A stretch of 64,000 nt of DNA from Spizellomyces punctatus DAOM BR117 (lineage: Eukaryota; Chytridiomycota; Chytridiomycetes; Spizellomycetales; Spizellomycetaceae). The stretch spans positions 124,001 through 188,000 of the forward strand of contig NW_015971557.1 in assembly GCF_000182565.1 (NCBI RefSeq). The letters are read 5' to 3'. Below, piece by piece: positions 10,168 through 23,500 of this stretch (positions are counted from its first letter, which is position 1; each line of letters begins with the position of its first letter). A model generated the notes under the pieces. That model did not search any database. It was not told where the DNA came from and saw only the letters and a program-made list of their open reading frames with translations. A program made the position numbers and the translations under genes.

Positions 10168-11186
10168 TTAATCGCTGTCTTGCGCCAGAAAGTCTGATAG
10201 TCGCACGGGTCCCGACGCTTCCCTCTTCTTTTTCCGTTGGGACCTGTCACTTTCTCCCTTTGATTTACGTCTTTTCCGCTGTTACAGCAATTGATATGAA
10301 TGCTAGGGTCAAACGTACATGCGTAGATGTTCAATCGTACCTTTGATCTTTCCTTCCCACCCCCAGAGTCGCTTGTAGAACTGCTACTTTCGCTCAAGCT
10401 GTCCTCTTCACTGCTGCTTGTTCTAGAATCTTCGCTGTCTAAAGCACTTCCTTTCCGGCTCCGTCTTCTTGAAGGTTTTGGTCTCCGATCTTTCCGAACT
10501 TGTGATTTTTCCGGTTCGCTGCTGGACTCATCGATCTCTCCATCTTCCTTCTCTTCACTATCTGCTTTCTCAACTACTGGCTGCTCAGCTCTATCGGTAC
10601 TTTCATCAGACACTGCGTCGTGTTTAGGACTTTTTTTCCTGCGCTCTTTGCCTTTTTCTTTGTCCTTTCGCTTGCGCTTTCGTTTCTTTTCTTTCTCTCG
10701 ATCTTTTCCCTTTTTAGATTTCTTATCTTTTTTGTTCTCGTCGAATCGCGCTTTAAGCTTGCGTTCGCGCTCTTCATCGAGCTGCTTTCGGTACTAATGA
10801 TCCGAGGGTCATGATCTCGGTTACTTAAAAATACCAGATTCTCTGCGGACCTTTATCATAGACGCCTCAGTAAAAGCCCCGTCCTCTTTCTTTGCTTTCA
10901 ATGCGCTAAAGTCATCCCTTGATGCGAACCAATTGCGCGAATGTCACTTAAATCGTGTCTCCGTTGGACCAAGCAAACGTGACATACCATGTCATGCCAA
11001 ACTTCTTTCTGCTCTCTATGTAGTCCCTAGCACACATCGCCTCAGTCTCTACCAGCGCTACATGGGTATTGCTCTAAAAGTGAAACTCACCGAACCGTCC
11101 CGGACATGTTGTAGATGGGTGTCGGGCTGGAATGCGAATTCGTCGCGTGAATCTGATAACGCTGATCCTATTAGTACTACTGGCAT
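10168..11186 (-). CDS. Charged Lys/Arg/Ser-rich protein with conserved-looking N-terminus
   Basis: Not recognised with certainty. Five exons (introns 11047-11090, 10918-10987, 10794-10850, 10258-10340) give 254 residues and close exactly in frame. The first 70 residues look like a folded conserved module (DEFAFQPDTHLQHVRDGS, then DYIESRKKFGMTWDDFSALK). Next come YRKQLDEERERKLKARFDEN, a long lysine-rich run, an acidic/serine stretch (EEKEDGEIDESSSEPEK), RS-like segments, and a C-terminus GPVRLSDFLAQDSD. This make-up suggests a nuclear protein, perhaps linked to RNA processing or chromatin, but that is inference from composition. The donor at 10850 (GTCCGC) is atypical and the 44-nt intron is very short. 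The start ATG at 11186 is the first in-frame Met before the conserved block. Confidence 0.7.
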
Positions 11187-11385
11187 GCACAGTCATCGGT
11201 TACACGTGATCAGACAAGAAGTTATTCGAATCTTTAGAGCAGTACACCTATTACGAAATATATTCACGATTGGCAACGTCCAGTTCAATGTGGCACTCGG
11301 AACGCCCTCCTATCTCTAATAATTTAGTTTGGTATCCTAATACGTATTCCTAGCTGATGCAGACCACTGACTAGGCACCATTCTA

Positions 11386-13151
11386 CTAGGTACCTGATAA
11401 CTCCTCTGGTGGTTCCAGCCAAAATTGTTCGGTCCATATCTGACGCGACAATTGCAAAACAAACTCATCTGATAGCCCGTCGATCCCATTTACTAATAAG
11501 GATCTTAATCGCGTGCATCCACTCATTAGTTCCTCCAGTGAAGCTTGGGTGATTGGCTGGGGCACATCATCACCGCCGCAACCTGCAATATCCAGCTCCT
11601 GTAGTACCGGGCAATTTTTGGCAACCGCTTGGATGAAGCGATCGGAAACCACCTCGCACCCACACATTCCCAGTGTTTTAAGCCGCGCGCCGCGTCGCTC
11701 CACCAGCTCAATCAATGTGTCCTCCGATTCCAACCATAGATCGTTCATAAACAACGTGTGCAGATTCTTACAACTTCGAGCAACAACTTTTAGCGATCGA
11801 TCGGTACATCGTGAATAGCTGATGCCAAGGGCCTCGAGATTGGGACAGCTCAGGGCAAGTGCTGTTACTCCTTCATCGCCTATTCCAATGCAATTACGCA
11901 ATTTGACAAACCGCAGTTGAGGACAGGATTCTGCTAATGCCTTTATCGCAACGTCGGTGATTTCCAGGTTCTCTTCTAACACAATGGTCTCAAGCTGCGA
12001 ACATCGCCGTGCAATTCCGATGACAACATCGTCCAATACCCAAGTACGGCCAAGGTTCAAATGTCTCAGGTTGCTGCCTACCGAATTCATGACAGTGTGG
12101 TATATTGTGGCCGTCCGCTCATCCCGCTTCACTAAGCGATAGAAAGGTAAAGGATGTCAGTGAAGGATTCCACATATACTATAGATATGTCCAACTTCTG
12201 TAATCGTCAACATGTCAACATACTGTTATGCAAATCCAAGGCCTTCAGCTTTCCAAGTCCTGCAACAAAGTGCACGACATTCGACGGAGCCCAGTCCTCC
12301 TCTTTACCATATCTGCCAGTATGTGCGTTAGGATCCCCGCGGAGAGCAAAAGTATGTAGGTGTCTGCAACACTCGAACAGATAGTTTATTGTTCTGGCGG
12401 TGAACTGTCGAATGTCTAGCCGGAGAACTCTCAGCTCTGGAAAGCTGCGTGCAATCACATGAAGCATCGAAGTGGCGGCAGGTTCTCTTAAACGCAAGCG
12501 AAACAGATCCAGTCTGTAGACCTTGTTCCCTAAGGAGGTCCGCTTGTTGAGGGAGCTAAGCCGGGTACAGAAGACGAGCCGAAGGAGGACAGCCAGTGAT
12601 GGCAAATATGGATTTCTCCATAGTCGGGCCGAGGCGACACTGTACCAGTGTCGATTTACCAAGAGACAAGACAATAGAGTTGATTGCTTTCCTGCCCGTT
12701 CTTGTGCGGCGGTGGGGGAGTGATGTGGAGAGCGGGATGAATCAACGTAGCTGAAGATGGTCCTAATGAGTTCGGGGGGAAGGACAGCTGCTCGCGAGTT
12801 TGATTTGCGCCGTAGCGGGTGAGCCTTCTGGTCTGTATTAAGATGTGCTTTTTCAATCGCGGGGGTGACTGGTCGTCCCGCAGCTGGGGCCTCTGAGGGC
12901 CACAAGTCGTTGCACAGGTCTGCAGCACATAGAGCGGCAGACCATTCTCCATCACTTACTCTTCGTCCATCGCGAATCTGTTGCAAAACGTCCGACGATA
13001 GTTGAAGAGCCCACCGCACTGTGGTTCGCTCAAGGTCGCAGCTGTCAATTTTATCTGGAGGCAGAGCGGGTGAGCGAGGAGAATAGGATGGCGTGTAGTA
13101 ATTGGAATCTGTCGAGACAGAGTCCATTACTATTGGCGGCGAGTCACACAT
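11386..13151 (-). CDS. F-box protein with leucine-rich repeats
   Basis: Probable substrate-recognition subunit of an SCF (Skp1-cullin-F-box) ubiquitin ligase. Two exons (intron 12132-12223) give 557 residues. An F-box lies around residues 120-180 (LPPELIRTIFSYV ... LLVNRHWYSVASARLWRNP). The C-terminal half is cysteine-type LRRs in the AMN1/FBXL style, e.g. LETIVLEENLEITDVAIKAL and LRFVKLRNCIGIGDEGVTAL. The F-box is stretched by a low-complexity insertion (SSRSPHHSPTAAQERAGK). The start at 13151 (MCDSPP) is preferred over an in-frame upstream Met at 13250 because the upstream stretch is Cys/His-rich and unlike the family. It is divergently arranged with MTR4. A TCACGTGA site lies about 114 bp upstream. 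Confidence 0.85.
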
Positions 13152-14013
13152 GGGGGGAGCAGCTGGAAACCAAGGGTAAAAATAATGGAAATGATGCAAA
13201 CGCAAGCACAAACGACAGCAACACGATGCAAGACAAAAACCTACAGGCATGGGAGATTATCGATCACGTGACGACCCAATCGTTCCCAAATAAAATTACC
13301 GCGCAAATTTGCAGTTATCGCTTGGTAACACTGACGGAGACGAGGCTTTGGCTGCTCACGTAAAATTTCCCCATCCAGCAAATGGGCGAGAAATGGAGAG
13401 GACGAGTTATTGTTGACGACTGCCGGCTTTACGTCCACGGCCGAGTGTTACGGCGGCAATGCAGAAGGATGGGGTTGCGCCCCAAGGGTCTTGACTATTT
13501 GTGTTGACATGGAGCTGGTTCTTCCACGGGCAGCAATGCAAAAAAAGTGAATCTGCCGGTTTGGCGCATGATTCGTTTGAAGTTTGCAAGATTCCCTTTT
13601 AACATACGACCACGGCGTATCAAACAATATCCCGCAAACGATCTAAAGGATAGGAACTTTATGCCCCATCTTTGCCTGTCGCAACTTGGCTGACCTAACT
13701 GACGCAACCTTGTGAGTGCTACCCGCAACGAACCGTGGGTGCTTATGGGCGTGACCCTCAATTGGGGGGCGCATGGAAACAGCTCACATGAGATTTAGAA
13801 CCTAAGCATCGACCGATTTACTTGCATTGATTTTGTTCCATCTGGCATAGTTGTTACTTCTTCCATTGTCTGCTGACGTAATGATGTAAGCAATTGCTTA
13901 CGATTTGGCTTATGTCAGCACAATCATTCTGGTTGGCTGAAAAGTAATTTAATGCTTTAATGGGACTACTTGTAGTTCTTGGGCATTTTGAGATCTTTGA
14001 CCAGTTTTGTGCA
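13152..14013. other. Divergent promoter region of the F-box gene and MTR4
   Basis: No additional gene recognised. Contains TCACGTGA at 13264-13271. Confidence 0.4.
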
Positions 14014-17000
14014 ATGTTTGCAGGGAACACTGATGATGTGTTTGACCTCTTTGACGAGGATGAAGTAGCGGATACAGCAGTGGTCCCCGCCATCCCCACG
14101 AAACGTATACGCGAGAGTGATCAGACTGACCATCGGAAAAAGGATGACAAGTTCAGAGATCATCATGGGAAAAAGGCCAAAACTTCGACTGCAGGTACTC
14201 TGCGTTCCATAAACGCCGAGTATAGGCCCGTAGTAGCGGATGAAGTAGAGCAGCAAGTGGAACACGAGTTTGCTGTCTCTGGAGAAGGTCTCGCGGATAG
14301 TGGCAAAGGCGCACTTGACGGCACGTCAGCACCTGCAACGAACGGACCTACCGCAACCGCTTCGACAAAGGAAAACCATCTTGTCATTAGCCATCAAGTA
14401 CGACATCAAGTGGCTCTTCCGCCAAATTATCCATATGTTCCTATATCACAGCATGTACCACCTGCCGACCCTGCTCGGACTTATCCCTTCACATTGGACC
14501 CGTTCCAGCGGACTGCGATCTATAGCATCCAGCGAAATGAGTCGGTATTAGTCAGTGCTCATACCAGTGCTGGTAAAACTGTGGTTGCAGAGTACGCAAT
14601 TGCGCAGAGTTTGCGGAACAAGCAACGGGTTATATATACAAGTCCCATAAAGGTAGGCGTCCCACAGTTGAAATACCTGTTTTGGGCTAAGCGGTGAGCT
14701 AATTTTGATATGTTGTTCAGGCCTTGTCAAACCAAAAATACAGAGAACTGCTACAGGAGTTTGGGGACGTTGGGTTGATGACGGGAGATGTCACCATAAA
14801 TTCGGGTGCTGGGTGTCTCGTCATGACCACGGAGATTTTGCGCTCCATGCTGTACAGAGGAAGCGAGATCATTCGGGAGGTTGCATGGATCGTATTCGAT
14901 GAAGTGCATTACATGAGAGATAAAGGTAATTGTCGGCTATAACTTACCACAATCTCAGGCAGCATTCAGAACCTTGTTCCTAATCGCTTGTATCTATTTT
15001 AGCGCGTGGTGTCGTGTGGGAAGAGACTATCATCCTATTACCTGACAAGGTGCATTTTGTATTTCTTTCCGCCACCATCCCAAACGCCATGCAATTTGCA
15101 GAGTGGATTTGCAAGATCCACAGTCAACCATGTCATGTAGTGTATACCGACTTCCGTCCGACACCTCTGCAACATTATCTCTTTCCGGCAGGTGGAGACG
15201 GGATACATCTAGCTGTTGATGAGAAGAGTGTATTTAGAGAAGATAACTTTCAAAGAGCCATTGCCTCGCTTGGTGGCGATAAGGACGACAAGGGAAGCAA
15301 GGGCGCCAAAGGGAAGGGTGGAAAGCGTGACAAGAGTACTAAGGGTAAGCATCTTGTGTTCAATGTCCATCTGCTGCTCATGTCTGATTCCAAATCAAAT
15401 GTAGGCCCATCGGATCTGTACAAGATCATTAAGATGATCATGGTCAAGAATTACCATCCAGTAATTGTCTTCTCTTTCTCAAAGCGAGAATGTGAAGGAA
15501 ATGCACTGGTACTATCCAAGCTAGACTTTACTAGCTCCGAAGAGAAGGGCATGGTAGACACGATTTTTAAGAACGCGGTAGCTTCCCTGAGCGAGGATGA
15601 CCGTAGTCTACCTCAAATAGAACATCTATTGCCGCTGTTGAAGCGCGGTATCGGCATTCACCACTCTGGCCTTCTCCCCATCCTTAAAGAAGTGATCGAA
15701 ATCCTCTTCCAAGAGGGATTGTTGAAGGTATTGTTCGCCACCGAGACATTCTCTATCGGGCTCAACATGCCGGCAAAAACGGTGGTATTTACCGCTGTAC
15801 GAAAGTGGGACGGAAAAGAAACTCGATGGCTCGGCGGTGGTGAATATATTCAAATGAGTGGTCGTGCTGGGCGACGTGGGCTTGATGATCGTGGTATTGT
15901 TATTTTGATGATAGACGAAAAGATGGAACCCGCGGTGGCCAAAGGAATGCTCAAGGGAGTGGCGGATCCACTGAACTCTGCGTTTCATCTCACCTACTCG
16001 ATGATCATTAACCTAATGAGGATCGAAGGTATTAGTCCCGAGTACATATTGGAGAGAAGTTTCATTCAATTTCAGGCCAGCTCTAAAATACCCGAGCTTC
16101 AAAAAGGTAAGAGTCCTCATCCGTTTTCAGGAATCTTAACGCATAACCAACGTACATGAATTATGTAGAGATGCACGTGTATGAGAGAAGACTCGAAGAA
16201 CTCACGATCCCTAACGAGCAGCAAATTCAAGAGTACTACACGATCCGCACGCAACTAGACCAGTTCAACCGGGACATCCGTGATGTCCTCAATCACCCAC
16301 AACATTCCCTTCCCTTCTTACAATCAGGACGGTTGGTGCGAGTGCGAATGGACGCACCGGCGGATGCGGAAGAGAAGGAGTACGATTTCGGATGGGGAGT
16401 AATAATTACATTCCATAAAACAATACCAAGAGTCAAAGGGGACGACTTGACTGCTGCCCCCGAGGCACCAAAGATCGTTGTGGATATCGTTTTGCATTGC
16501 GCACCGGGCACAGAGGAAGGCTCAAAGAACCCGAAGCCGTGTCCAGCAAATGTGGAGAAGGGCGACATGGTTGTGATCCCATGTGCATTAAGTGCTGTTG
16601 ACGGACTTAGCACCGTGCGCGTGTTTGTGCCTAAGGATTTGAGGGCTGCGGAAAACAGATATCAGTTGCTCAAGACAATTCGTGAGGTCAACAAGCGATT
16701 TCCCGACGGGGTGCCACTGCTGGATCCGGTGGAGGATATGAAGATCACCGACGACGGCTTCAAGAAGCTAATCAAGAAGGTGGAACTGCTTGAGAAGCGC
16801 TTGTTCTCGAATCCACTTCACAGCTCCCCAGAGCTTCAGGAGGTTTTCGAATTGTATGAAACAAAGGTCAACCTCAACTCTAAAATCAAGAACATTAAAC
16901 GCCAAGTTCAAATGGCGGAAAGTATTGTGCAATTGGATGAGCTGAAATGCCGTCGTCGTGTGCTTCGGAGACTGGGCTATACAACTGCATCCGATGTAAT

Positions 17001-17656
17001 TGAGATGAAGGGTCGAGTTGCTTGCGAAATTTCGGCGGGCGATGAGCTGCTATTGACAGAGATGATCTTTAATGGCGCTTTCAACGATTTAACTGTAGAG
17101 CAGTGCGTATCGCTGCTGAGCTGTTTCTGCTTTGGTGAAAAGGTTTGTTGATTTTGATGAACAAGAATATACCGGCTGCATCTCAATATTCTCTTTCTGT
17201 AGGTGGAAAAAGTTCAAGCAAAAATGCGAGACGAATTAGCGGTACCGCTTCGTATTATGCAAGAGTCCGCGCGTCGCATCGCTCGCGTTTCTCAAGAATC
17301 CAAACTTGCCATTGACGAAGAGGAATATGTCCAAAGTTTCCGTCCGGAACTGATGGATGTTGTATATGCATGGTGCCAAGGCGCAAAGTTCAGTCAAATC
17401 TGTAAGATGACCGATGTATTTGAAGGAAGCATTATTCGATGTATGCGACGGTTAGAAGAACTGTTGAGAGAGATGGTGGCAGCTTCCAAAAGTATTGGAA
17501 ACACGGATTTGGAGAATAAATTTGCTGAAGGTGAGCCAATGTCTGATGAAAGGCGATTTCTTGCAAAAGGGGGCAATCTGGTTAATCCTGGTTTTTTGTT
17601 CAGGTATCAACAAAATCAAGAGAGATATAGTGTTCGCGGGTAGTTTATATCTGTAG
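14014..17656 (+). CDS. MTR4: MTR4 exosome RNA helicase (Ski2-like)
   Basis: ATP-dependent 3'-5' RNA helicase that feeds RNA to the nuclear exosome as part of TRAMP-like complexes. Seven exons (introns 14653-14720, 14926-15002, 15345-15404, 16107-16168, 17143-17202, 17531-17603) give 1080 residues, close to yeast Mtr4 (about 1073). Motifs seen: Walker [21 protein letters not shown] ([10 protein letters not shown]), SAT ([10 protein letters not shown]), [11 protein letters not shown], and motif [17 protein letters not shown]. An arch/KOW insert begins SGRLVRVRM...DFGWGVI. The C-terminal helical domain ends [18 protein letters not shown], the family signature end. The start at [17 protein letters not shown] resembles known Mtr4 acidic N-termini; an upstream in-frame Met at 13960 is less likely. 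A short Lys/Gly-rich insert sits at the end of exon 3. Confidence 0.96.
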
Positions 17657-18070
17657 AGATGGAGGATGCATGTTTCTTGTTTATATTGTACATTAATGGG
17701 AGTAGTGAAACTACAGGGCATGAAATAATGGTGATGATGATTCTACGACAACATTTAGTCCCAAAAACCTCATCAACGCGATACTCAAACTTTGTACTCA
17801 GACTTATAGACTCTGGTTTCCCGTACGTCCATATACGCCGCGTTCAATGACCCAGACTCTTTACAGTTACTGCAGGCGATCCAACGAACCTTTTGGCTGA
17901 GAGAGGACAGCGGGAGAGCTTGTGTTGAGCGTTTATATCTCTTACTCATGGCAACAACTATATACCGGAGGCCAAACAGTTATTACCAAAGTGCACTTTA
18001 TTACTGGCCATGATCTGTTTTCTTATTTCTATGTGACTGCATACAAGATAAATGATATTAATGGTTCTGA
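17657..18070. other. Convergent intergenic spacer
   Basis: Between the MTR4 stop and the LIM-protein stop. Nothing recognised beyond 3' flanks. Confidence 0.4.
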
Positions 18071-19027
18071 TTAGTCAGTAGTCAATCCAGCGGCACCACC
18101 CGCATAGCCGTAGCCCTAATGGAGAACATGAGTCAATATATTGTCACGAGAAATTCTCGATAAAATAAACAAACCTTTGGTCCAAACTTTCGACCATGAC
18201 ACATCTTGCAATATATCACACCTTCTTTGTCCGCCATAGTTGTCGAATCCACCAATTTATTACAATCAGTGCATCGGAAGCATAGTTTGTGGTACTTGAC
18301 GCCCATGGGACCGACCATCTAGTTCCACGCGCAGGACGTTAAAACTATGTCATTGGCACACAAAAGGAAGGATGCGTTTACCTGCTCGGCAAAATACACC
18401 GGTTTTTGGCATTTAGGACAAACGTCCGCTCCTCCAAACTTGGGTTTCCCCACAAGCGGGGCCGAACCTGCTCCCGATCCCGGAGTTACAGTCCCGCTAC
18501 CCGTTCGCGCCAAGTTGGGATTCGACCCGCTTCCAGAGGTCATCAGATTGGACTGGGATCCAGAACGGGAGTTGCTTGGACTGGGGGAGGGGGAGAATCG
18601 TTGGGTATCCGTGATTGTTGAATCAGTGTTGAGAACGCCGGCTCCTCCGCCGAAACCGTATCCTTTAGTGTAGGTCAGCACCATCTTGTGTATTATGCTC
18701 TATTTGCTTGATCAGTAGCCTACCCTTTGGACCAAAAAGCTTTCCGTAGCAGGTCTTGCAGTAAGCCTCCTTCTCCCGCTCTGTCAGACTGGTAGAATCA
18801 AGGCGTTTGTTGCATTCCTTAAATGAAGAGTGGTAATGTCTTTAGGCATAGCAAGTTCATCCTAGTGGCATTTATAGCCCTTATTTACAATATTAAGTCT
18901 ATAGAATGCATACCTTGCAGGTTAAACATGACTTGTGCCACATCCCATTCGGACCTGTGACTTGTTCCGCCAAATACACTGCCTTGCCGCATCGAGGGCA
19001 GGAGGGTGCACCGCCAAATTGAGGCAT
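18071..19027 (-). CDS. Double LIM-domain protein (CRP/CSRP type)
   Basis: Five exons (introns 18818-18913, 18663-18723, 18319-18381, 18116-18174) give 225 residues. There are two LIM domains, each followed by a glycine-rich stretch, as in cysteine-rich proteins that bind actin or act as cytoskeletal/nuclear adaptors. LIM1 begins [13 protein letters not shown] and continues [17 protein letters not shown]...[25 protein letters not shown]2 begins [13 protein letters not shown] and continues [17 protein letters not shown]...[21 protein letters not shown]. All eight zinc ligands are present in each. The linker is Ser/Pro/Gly-rich low complexity. The ATG at 19027 precedes [12 protein letters not shown], typical of the family. 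It is divergent from the ferredoxin gene. Confidence 0.93.
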
Positions 19028-19313
19028 TCCGTGTAAAGTATCGCGTGTTTAGCTTTCAGTCGGTGGTCACCCAGAGTAGAATAGCTAAAACAAAGTAATT
19101 ATTATGTGGTTGTCTTCCGTTTACAAACTGCAAACACGTATAATGGAACCCGCAAGATGGATGAAAACTGTGGAGGTCGGAGATGTTACCTCAGCCGTCA
19201 TTTCCCCACACATGTTGCCATAGAAACAAACCATCGTGACTCATCCTAGCAAACCAGCAGTTGAATAGTTTTTGCCTTCGTCTAGCCAGTTGTTCTTCCT
19301 GGCTGCCACCGTC

Positions 19314-20069
19314 ATGCTGCCCTCAATAACCCGCCTATCGCAGGCACCCTGCAGGCTACTTCTTTCCGTGTCAAGAAGGTACCAGTCCTTCTCTCCCCGG
19401 CCATTCCGTGTTCCGATTCCACAGAGATCATTCCAGAGTGCGACACCACTATTGCATAAAGCGGTGGAAAAGCCGAAAACTGGGGAAGGGTACGCAAAGG
19501 GAGAGCACTAAATATCAATAATTAGCGCACACTCAAATGGTCTTGGATAGGTTGCAGGTGAACTACATTACACCAGACGGCGAAAAGGTTACAGTTTACG
19601 CCAAGGAGGGCGATAATTTATTGGATATTGCTCATGCGAACGATATCGATTTGGAGGGTATGCATAACAATTCAAGCTGGCATCGATGTGTTCATGTGCT
19701 TAACCGATTTGCATTAGGTGCATGTGAAGGATCACTGGCATGTTCAACTTGTACGTGGTTCTGACTGTTGCTAGAACCGTAATGTAGCATTGACACATAC
19801 ATAATGGAACGATAGGTCACGTCATTGTAGAGGACAAGTATTACGATCAGCTGGAAGAACCATCGGATGAGGAGAATGACATGTTGGATCTGGCCTTTGG
19901 GCTGACAGAAACGTAGGTAAATTTGATTATATCACAAAATGGTAAATGCCTAAAGGGTTACGCTAGGTCACGGTTGGGATGTCAGGTGATAATGTCAAAG
20001 GAATTGGATGGGATAACGGTACGGCTGCCTAGTGCGACACGAAACCTGCAGGTAGAGAAGTTGCGATGA
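19314..20069 (+). CDS. YAH1: Mitochondrial 2Fe-2S ferredoxin (adrenodoxin type)
   Basis: Electron carrier for mitochondrial iron-sulfur cluster assembly and heme A synthesis. Five exons (introns 19490-19550, 19658-19717, 19751-19815, 19913-19966) give 171 residues. The N-terminal ~45 residues are Arg/Ser-rich with no acidic residues ([18 protein letters not shown]), a mitochondrial targeting peptide. The ferredoxin domain runs from [18 protein letters not shown] through the cluster ligands [11 protein letters not shown] to a fourth Cys in SRLGCQV. The acidic [18 protein letters not shown] loop, the reductase contact in this family, is present. The C-terminus [10 protein letters not shown] is canonical. 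Confidence 0.96.
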
Positions 20070-20579
20070 TAGAACTCGAAGAGCTGGGCATCAAGTTGCG
20101 GTTTCCATGTGCGGTGGCCACCATGGAAAAGCCAGCGCCTTGCGTTGTCTAACTGTGGGCCATGCATCTGACACGGAAATCGATTCATGTATTATAGCTA
20201 GCATTTTGCACTTTGGCCTTGCCATTGGCACAGAAGGCTCCGAGATGCAGTAATAGACGATGAGGCCAGACAAAGTGAGCATACTCCTAATCCACAACTG
20301 ATGCTTTCCACCTGATTTTCTGCAATGCTCCAAACGAAATACGTGCATAAAAAAATGTATTTTGATAGCCTTATGAAAACTTGAAATATACCACCAGTAA
20401 AACGTAGAGAAGAATATAACAGAAGCAAGAACAGGAAAAAACATCAACAAAAAATAAAAATAAAAAAGAATACACACGCAAACAACAACCTCATCCCCGT
20501 CAGCATAATTCAAACAAAAAACCCCCAACAGATTAGTCAAAAATTCCATCACCAAAAAAAAAAAAAAAAAAAACGTGTC
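20070..20579. other. Convergent spacer with A20 tract
   Basis: AT-rich 3' flanks of the ferredoxin and MAPKKK genes, ending in an A20 run at 20554-20573. No gene seen. Confidence 0.5.
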
Positions 20580-23500
20580 CTATGACTTTGATTCCCCTTC
20601 ATCTCCGGCTTTTGGAGTAACCACAACCCCCGCACCGCCCGCGACAGCGACGGCCCTCATCAATGCCCCTCGCCATGCCAATTCTCCATCCAAACTTGAC
20701 CCTACACCAGGACTGGGATAGTCGCTGGGTTCCACTCCGTCACGAACAGCTTTTACCACCGCAGATTCATCACCCGTATCATCTTCTTTGGGAGCCGACG
20801 TCGGTGCTGGTGGGTTAGACTTGGGGGGTAAGGGAGATTGGGCCATGCTCGTTGACATCACTACTGGTCCTACTGAGGATGCAGTTGACCGGGTAGTTGT
20901 GTTCTTGCCCACCCCTCCTTCGTTTGTCATGGCTACTTGCGTAGGGTCACTCGGATCACCTCCGATAACGGGCGGGAATTCATCCATCGGAGTGGTAGCT
21001 GTAGGCGGCGGCCCTGATGCATCCCCATTTTCCCCAGGATACGCCTTGGGAACCCCCATGACCCTTGTCGTAGCGGGGAAATAACTATCCGAGGTGGTAT
21101 TCGCACCACTAGTTGTACTGTCGCTCGCCGACGACCTGGATCCATCCGACAGTGTCACCGTGCTGTTCGTCCCCGTCCATGGCCCGCTCTCACTAGCTGG
21201 ACTCCTTGCAGAGTAGAACACGGGCGCATTTTGTGGCAGCTCGCCTAAACCTCCCAATCCACTACCCTTCCCTCTTGCATTTCCAGCTCCCAGATCTTCA
21301 CTCCCTTCGTACTGCCGATTCCCTTGGGCTAATGCCGCCCTCGCTCTCGCATTCTCCGCAGCCTCCTTGTAAGGATCCAACAACGCAGATGCGGCCTCCA
21401 GATTGTTCTCATCGACATCTTTTACCCAAGGATGCACTAAGAGCTCCTTGGCTGTTGGCCGCTCTTGTGCTGGACGAGTGAAGCATTGTCGGAGGAAGTC
21501 AATGCCTTCGGGGCTAAGTTGAGACGCATCTGGAAGAGGTGGAATCCGGTTGGACATTCCAATGTGATACATCACTGCCCACTCGTTATCGAGTCCACTC
21601 CAGGGTTTCCGGCCCGTGATCATTTCCAGCACACAGCAACCCATACTCCAGATATCCTGAGCTCCATGTCTTCCCAAGCTTTCACCCGTAATGACCTCAG
21701 GAGCAATGTAATGCGGAGTTCCAACAAGGGTGTTTGCTTCACCATTCACAACGACCGTCTTTTGCGCTTTGTAAATCTTTGAAGCTCCAAAATCCACAAA
21801 CTTTATGTGTCCTTCCTGTCCCAAGAGGGTGTTTGCCGGCTTTACGTCTCTGTAGACACCATATATCAGACACATTCAAAGCTACACGCAAAGCAAACCT
21901 GCGATACTAACCGATGAACGATGCCCTTTCCATGCAAATACTCCAAACCCCTTAACATCTGCTTGGCATAGACCTTTACAACCTGTTCATCCTCGAACCG
22001 TCCACCGTGTTCAAGCAAGCTTGCCACTGAATAGGGGCAATACTCCATGAAGATATATAGTTTATCTCGGTGGACTTCCACGCCATAATATTCAATGATA
22101 TTAGGATGGTGTAGAAGCTGGAGTACCGTCATCTCGTCTTTAATGGAACGTTGGAGAGATTCGAGGGATGTAACGTCTGAGAAGCGGATCTCTTTCACAG
22201 CCATCAGGTCGGCAGTTTCGAGATTGATAGCCATGTACACCTAAAGCATGTAAAATTGCTTAGATAGCGTTCAAATTCGTGCATCAACAACGCTCATCCA
22301 ATACTTACCGAACCAAAGCTCCCCCCACCCAAGAACTTCCCTTGTTGCCACCGCAAACTAATGCTGCTGCTTGTACTAGCCAAGAAACTGATATTCCGAT
22401 CCACCACGTTCCTCGAATCCAAAACTTTGCCTACAACACGACTACCTTGCTGACGAGCCATTCTTTCTTCCTCGAGTTTTTCAATTCTCGCCAGCCAGGC
22501 TTTCTGCTTCCGTTGAAGGAACGTGTCCCCATGATAAGCACCATGAGAAGATCGGGTATTATTAGATGACGCTGGTGCCGGTGCGGATGGCTCTGGTGAG
22601 CTCGCAGGTTTTGTATCGGACCGCGGGGCCTCTTTGCTTTGCATATCTTGTGCAGCAGGTTGAGGTGCTGATGGTAATCCGTCGGTGGGTTCATTGATCT
22701 TCGGTGGTACATCCACCTTCTCGGTCGTCTTTGCAGGCGCCGCCTCCCCATTCTCTTTGGATTCATTCTCGTTACCGGTTTTAGGTTCATCGTGGTCGCT
22801 GTCAGTGTCCGAAGCATTGCGTAGAGCGGAGATCTCCGGCCGTTGTCCCTGAACTGGCGCACTGGGATCTTCTCCGGTTTTGGCTCCCGGGGAAACAGAC
22901 GATGCGGGATCTGAGGGTACTGGCAACTGAAGTTTGCTTCTGTCAATTCCACCACCACCGGCTAAAACAGCGCCCAGCACGTCCTCCACGTTCAAGACAC
23001 CCGTTCCCCCTCCTTGCTCGAAACCTCGGATCAGTACCCTCATGCACCTGGCCACGCCCATTCGTAATTCCCCGAAATCCCCATCACTTAAGACGTAAAC
23101 TCGACCTCCACTAGTGGCAGTCATCGCAAACTCAAGGGCCATCAGACTCCATTTGAACGCCTTTTGCTGCATTGTAGGCGGACACGCTCCAACACAGCAA
23201 TCTGCCGCACAGAAATCAACCCACTCAACGGCAAGTCCCACCAACCGCTTCATCATCGTTCGGTGCTTTTTACCGTTGCCAATGTACTTTAATGAGCGCC
23301 AACCAAAGTCTGATGCAAAACTGAACATGTCCTCAACAAGATCTGCTGCACTTATCACGGCTTCGACATTTTGCCCTGGGGGTGCGAGTGTTGTAGGTGA
23401 CGATCCGCCATGCTGCCCACTAGCGATAATCCCGCCAATGACGCCTGGAGAACCACCTCCTGCAGTCACTCTGCTGAGGACCACTCTGACTTTTGCCACG

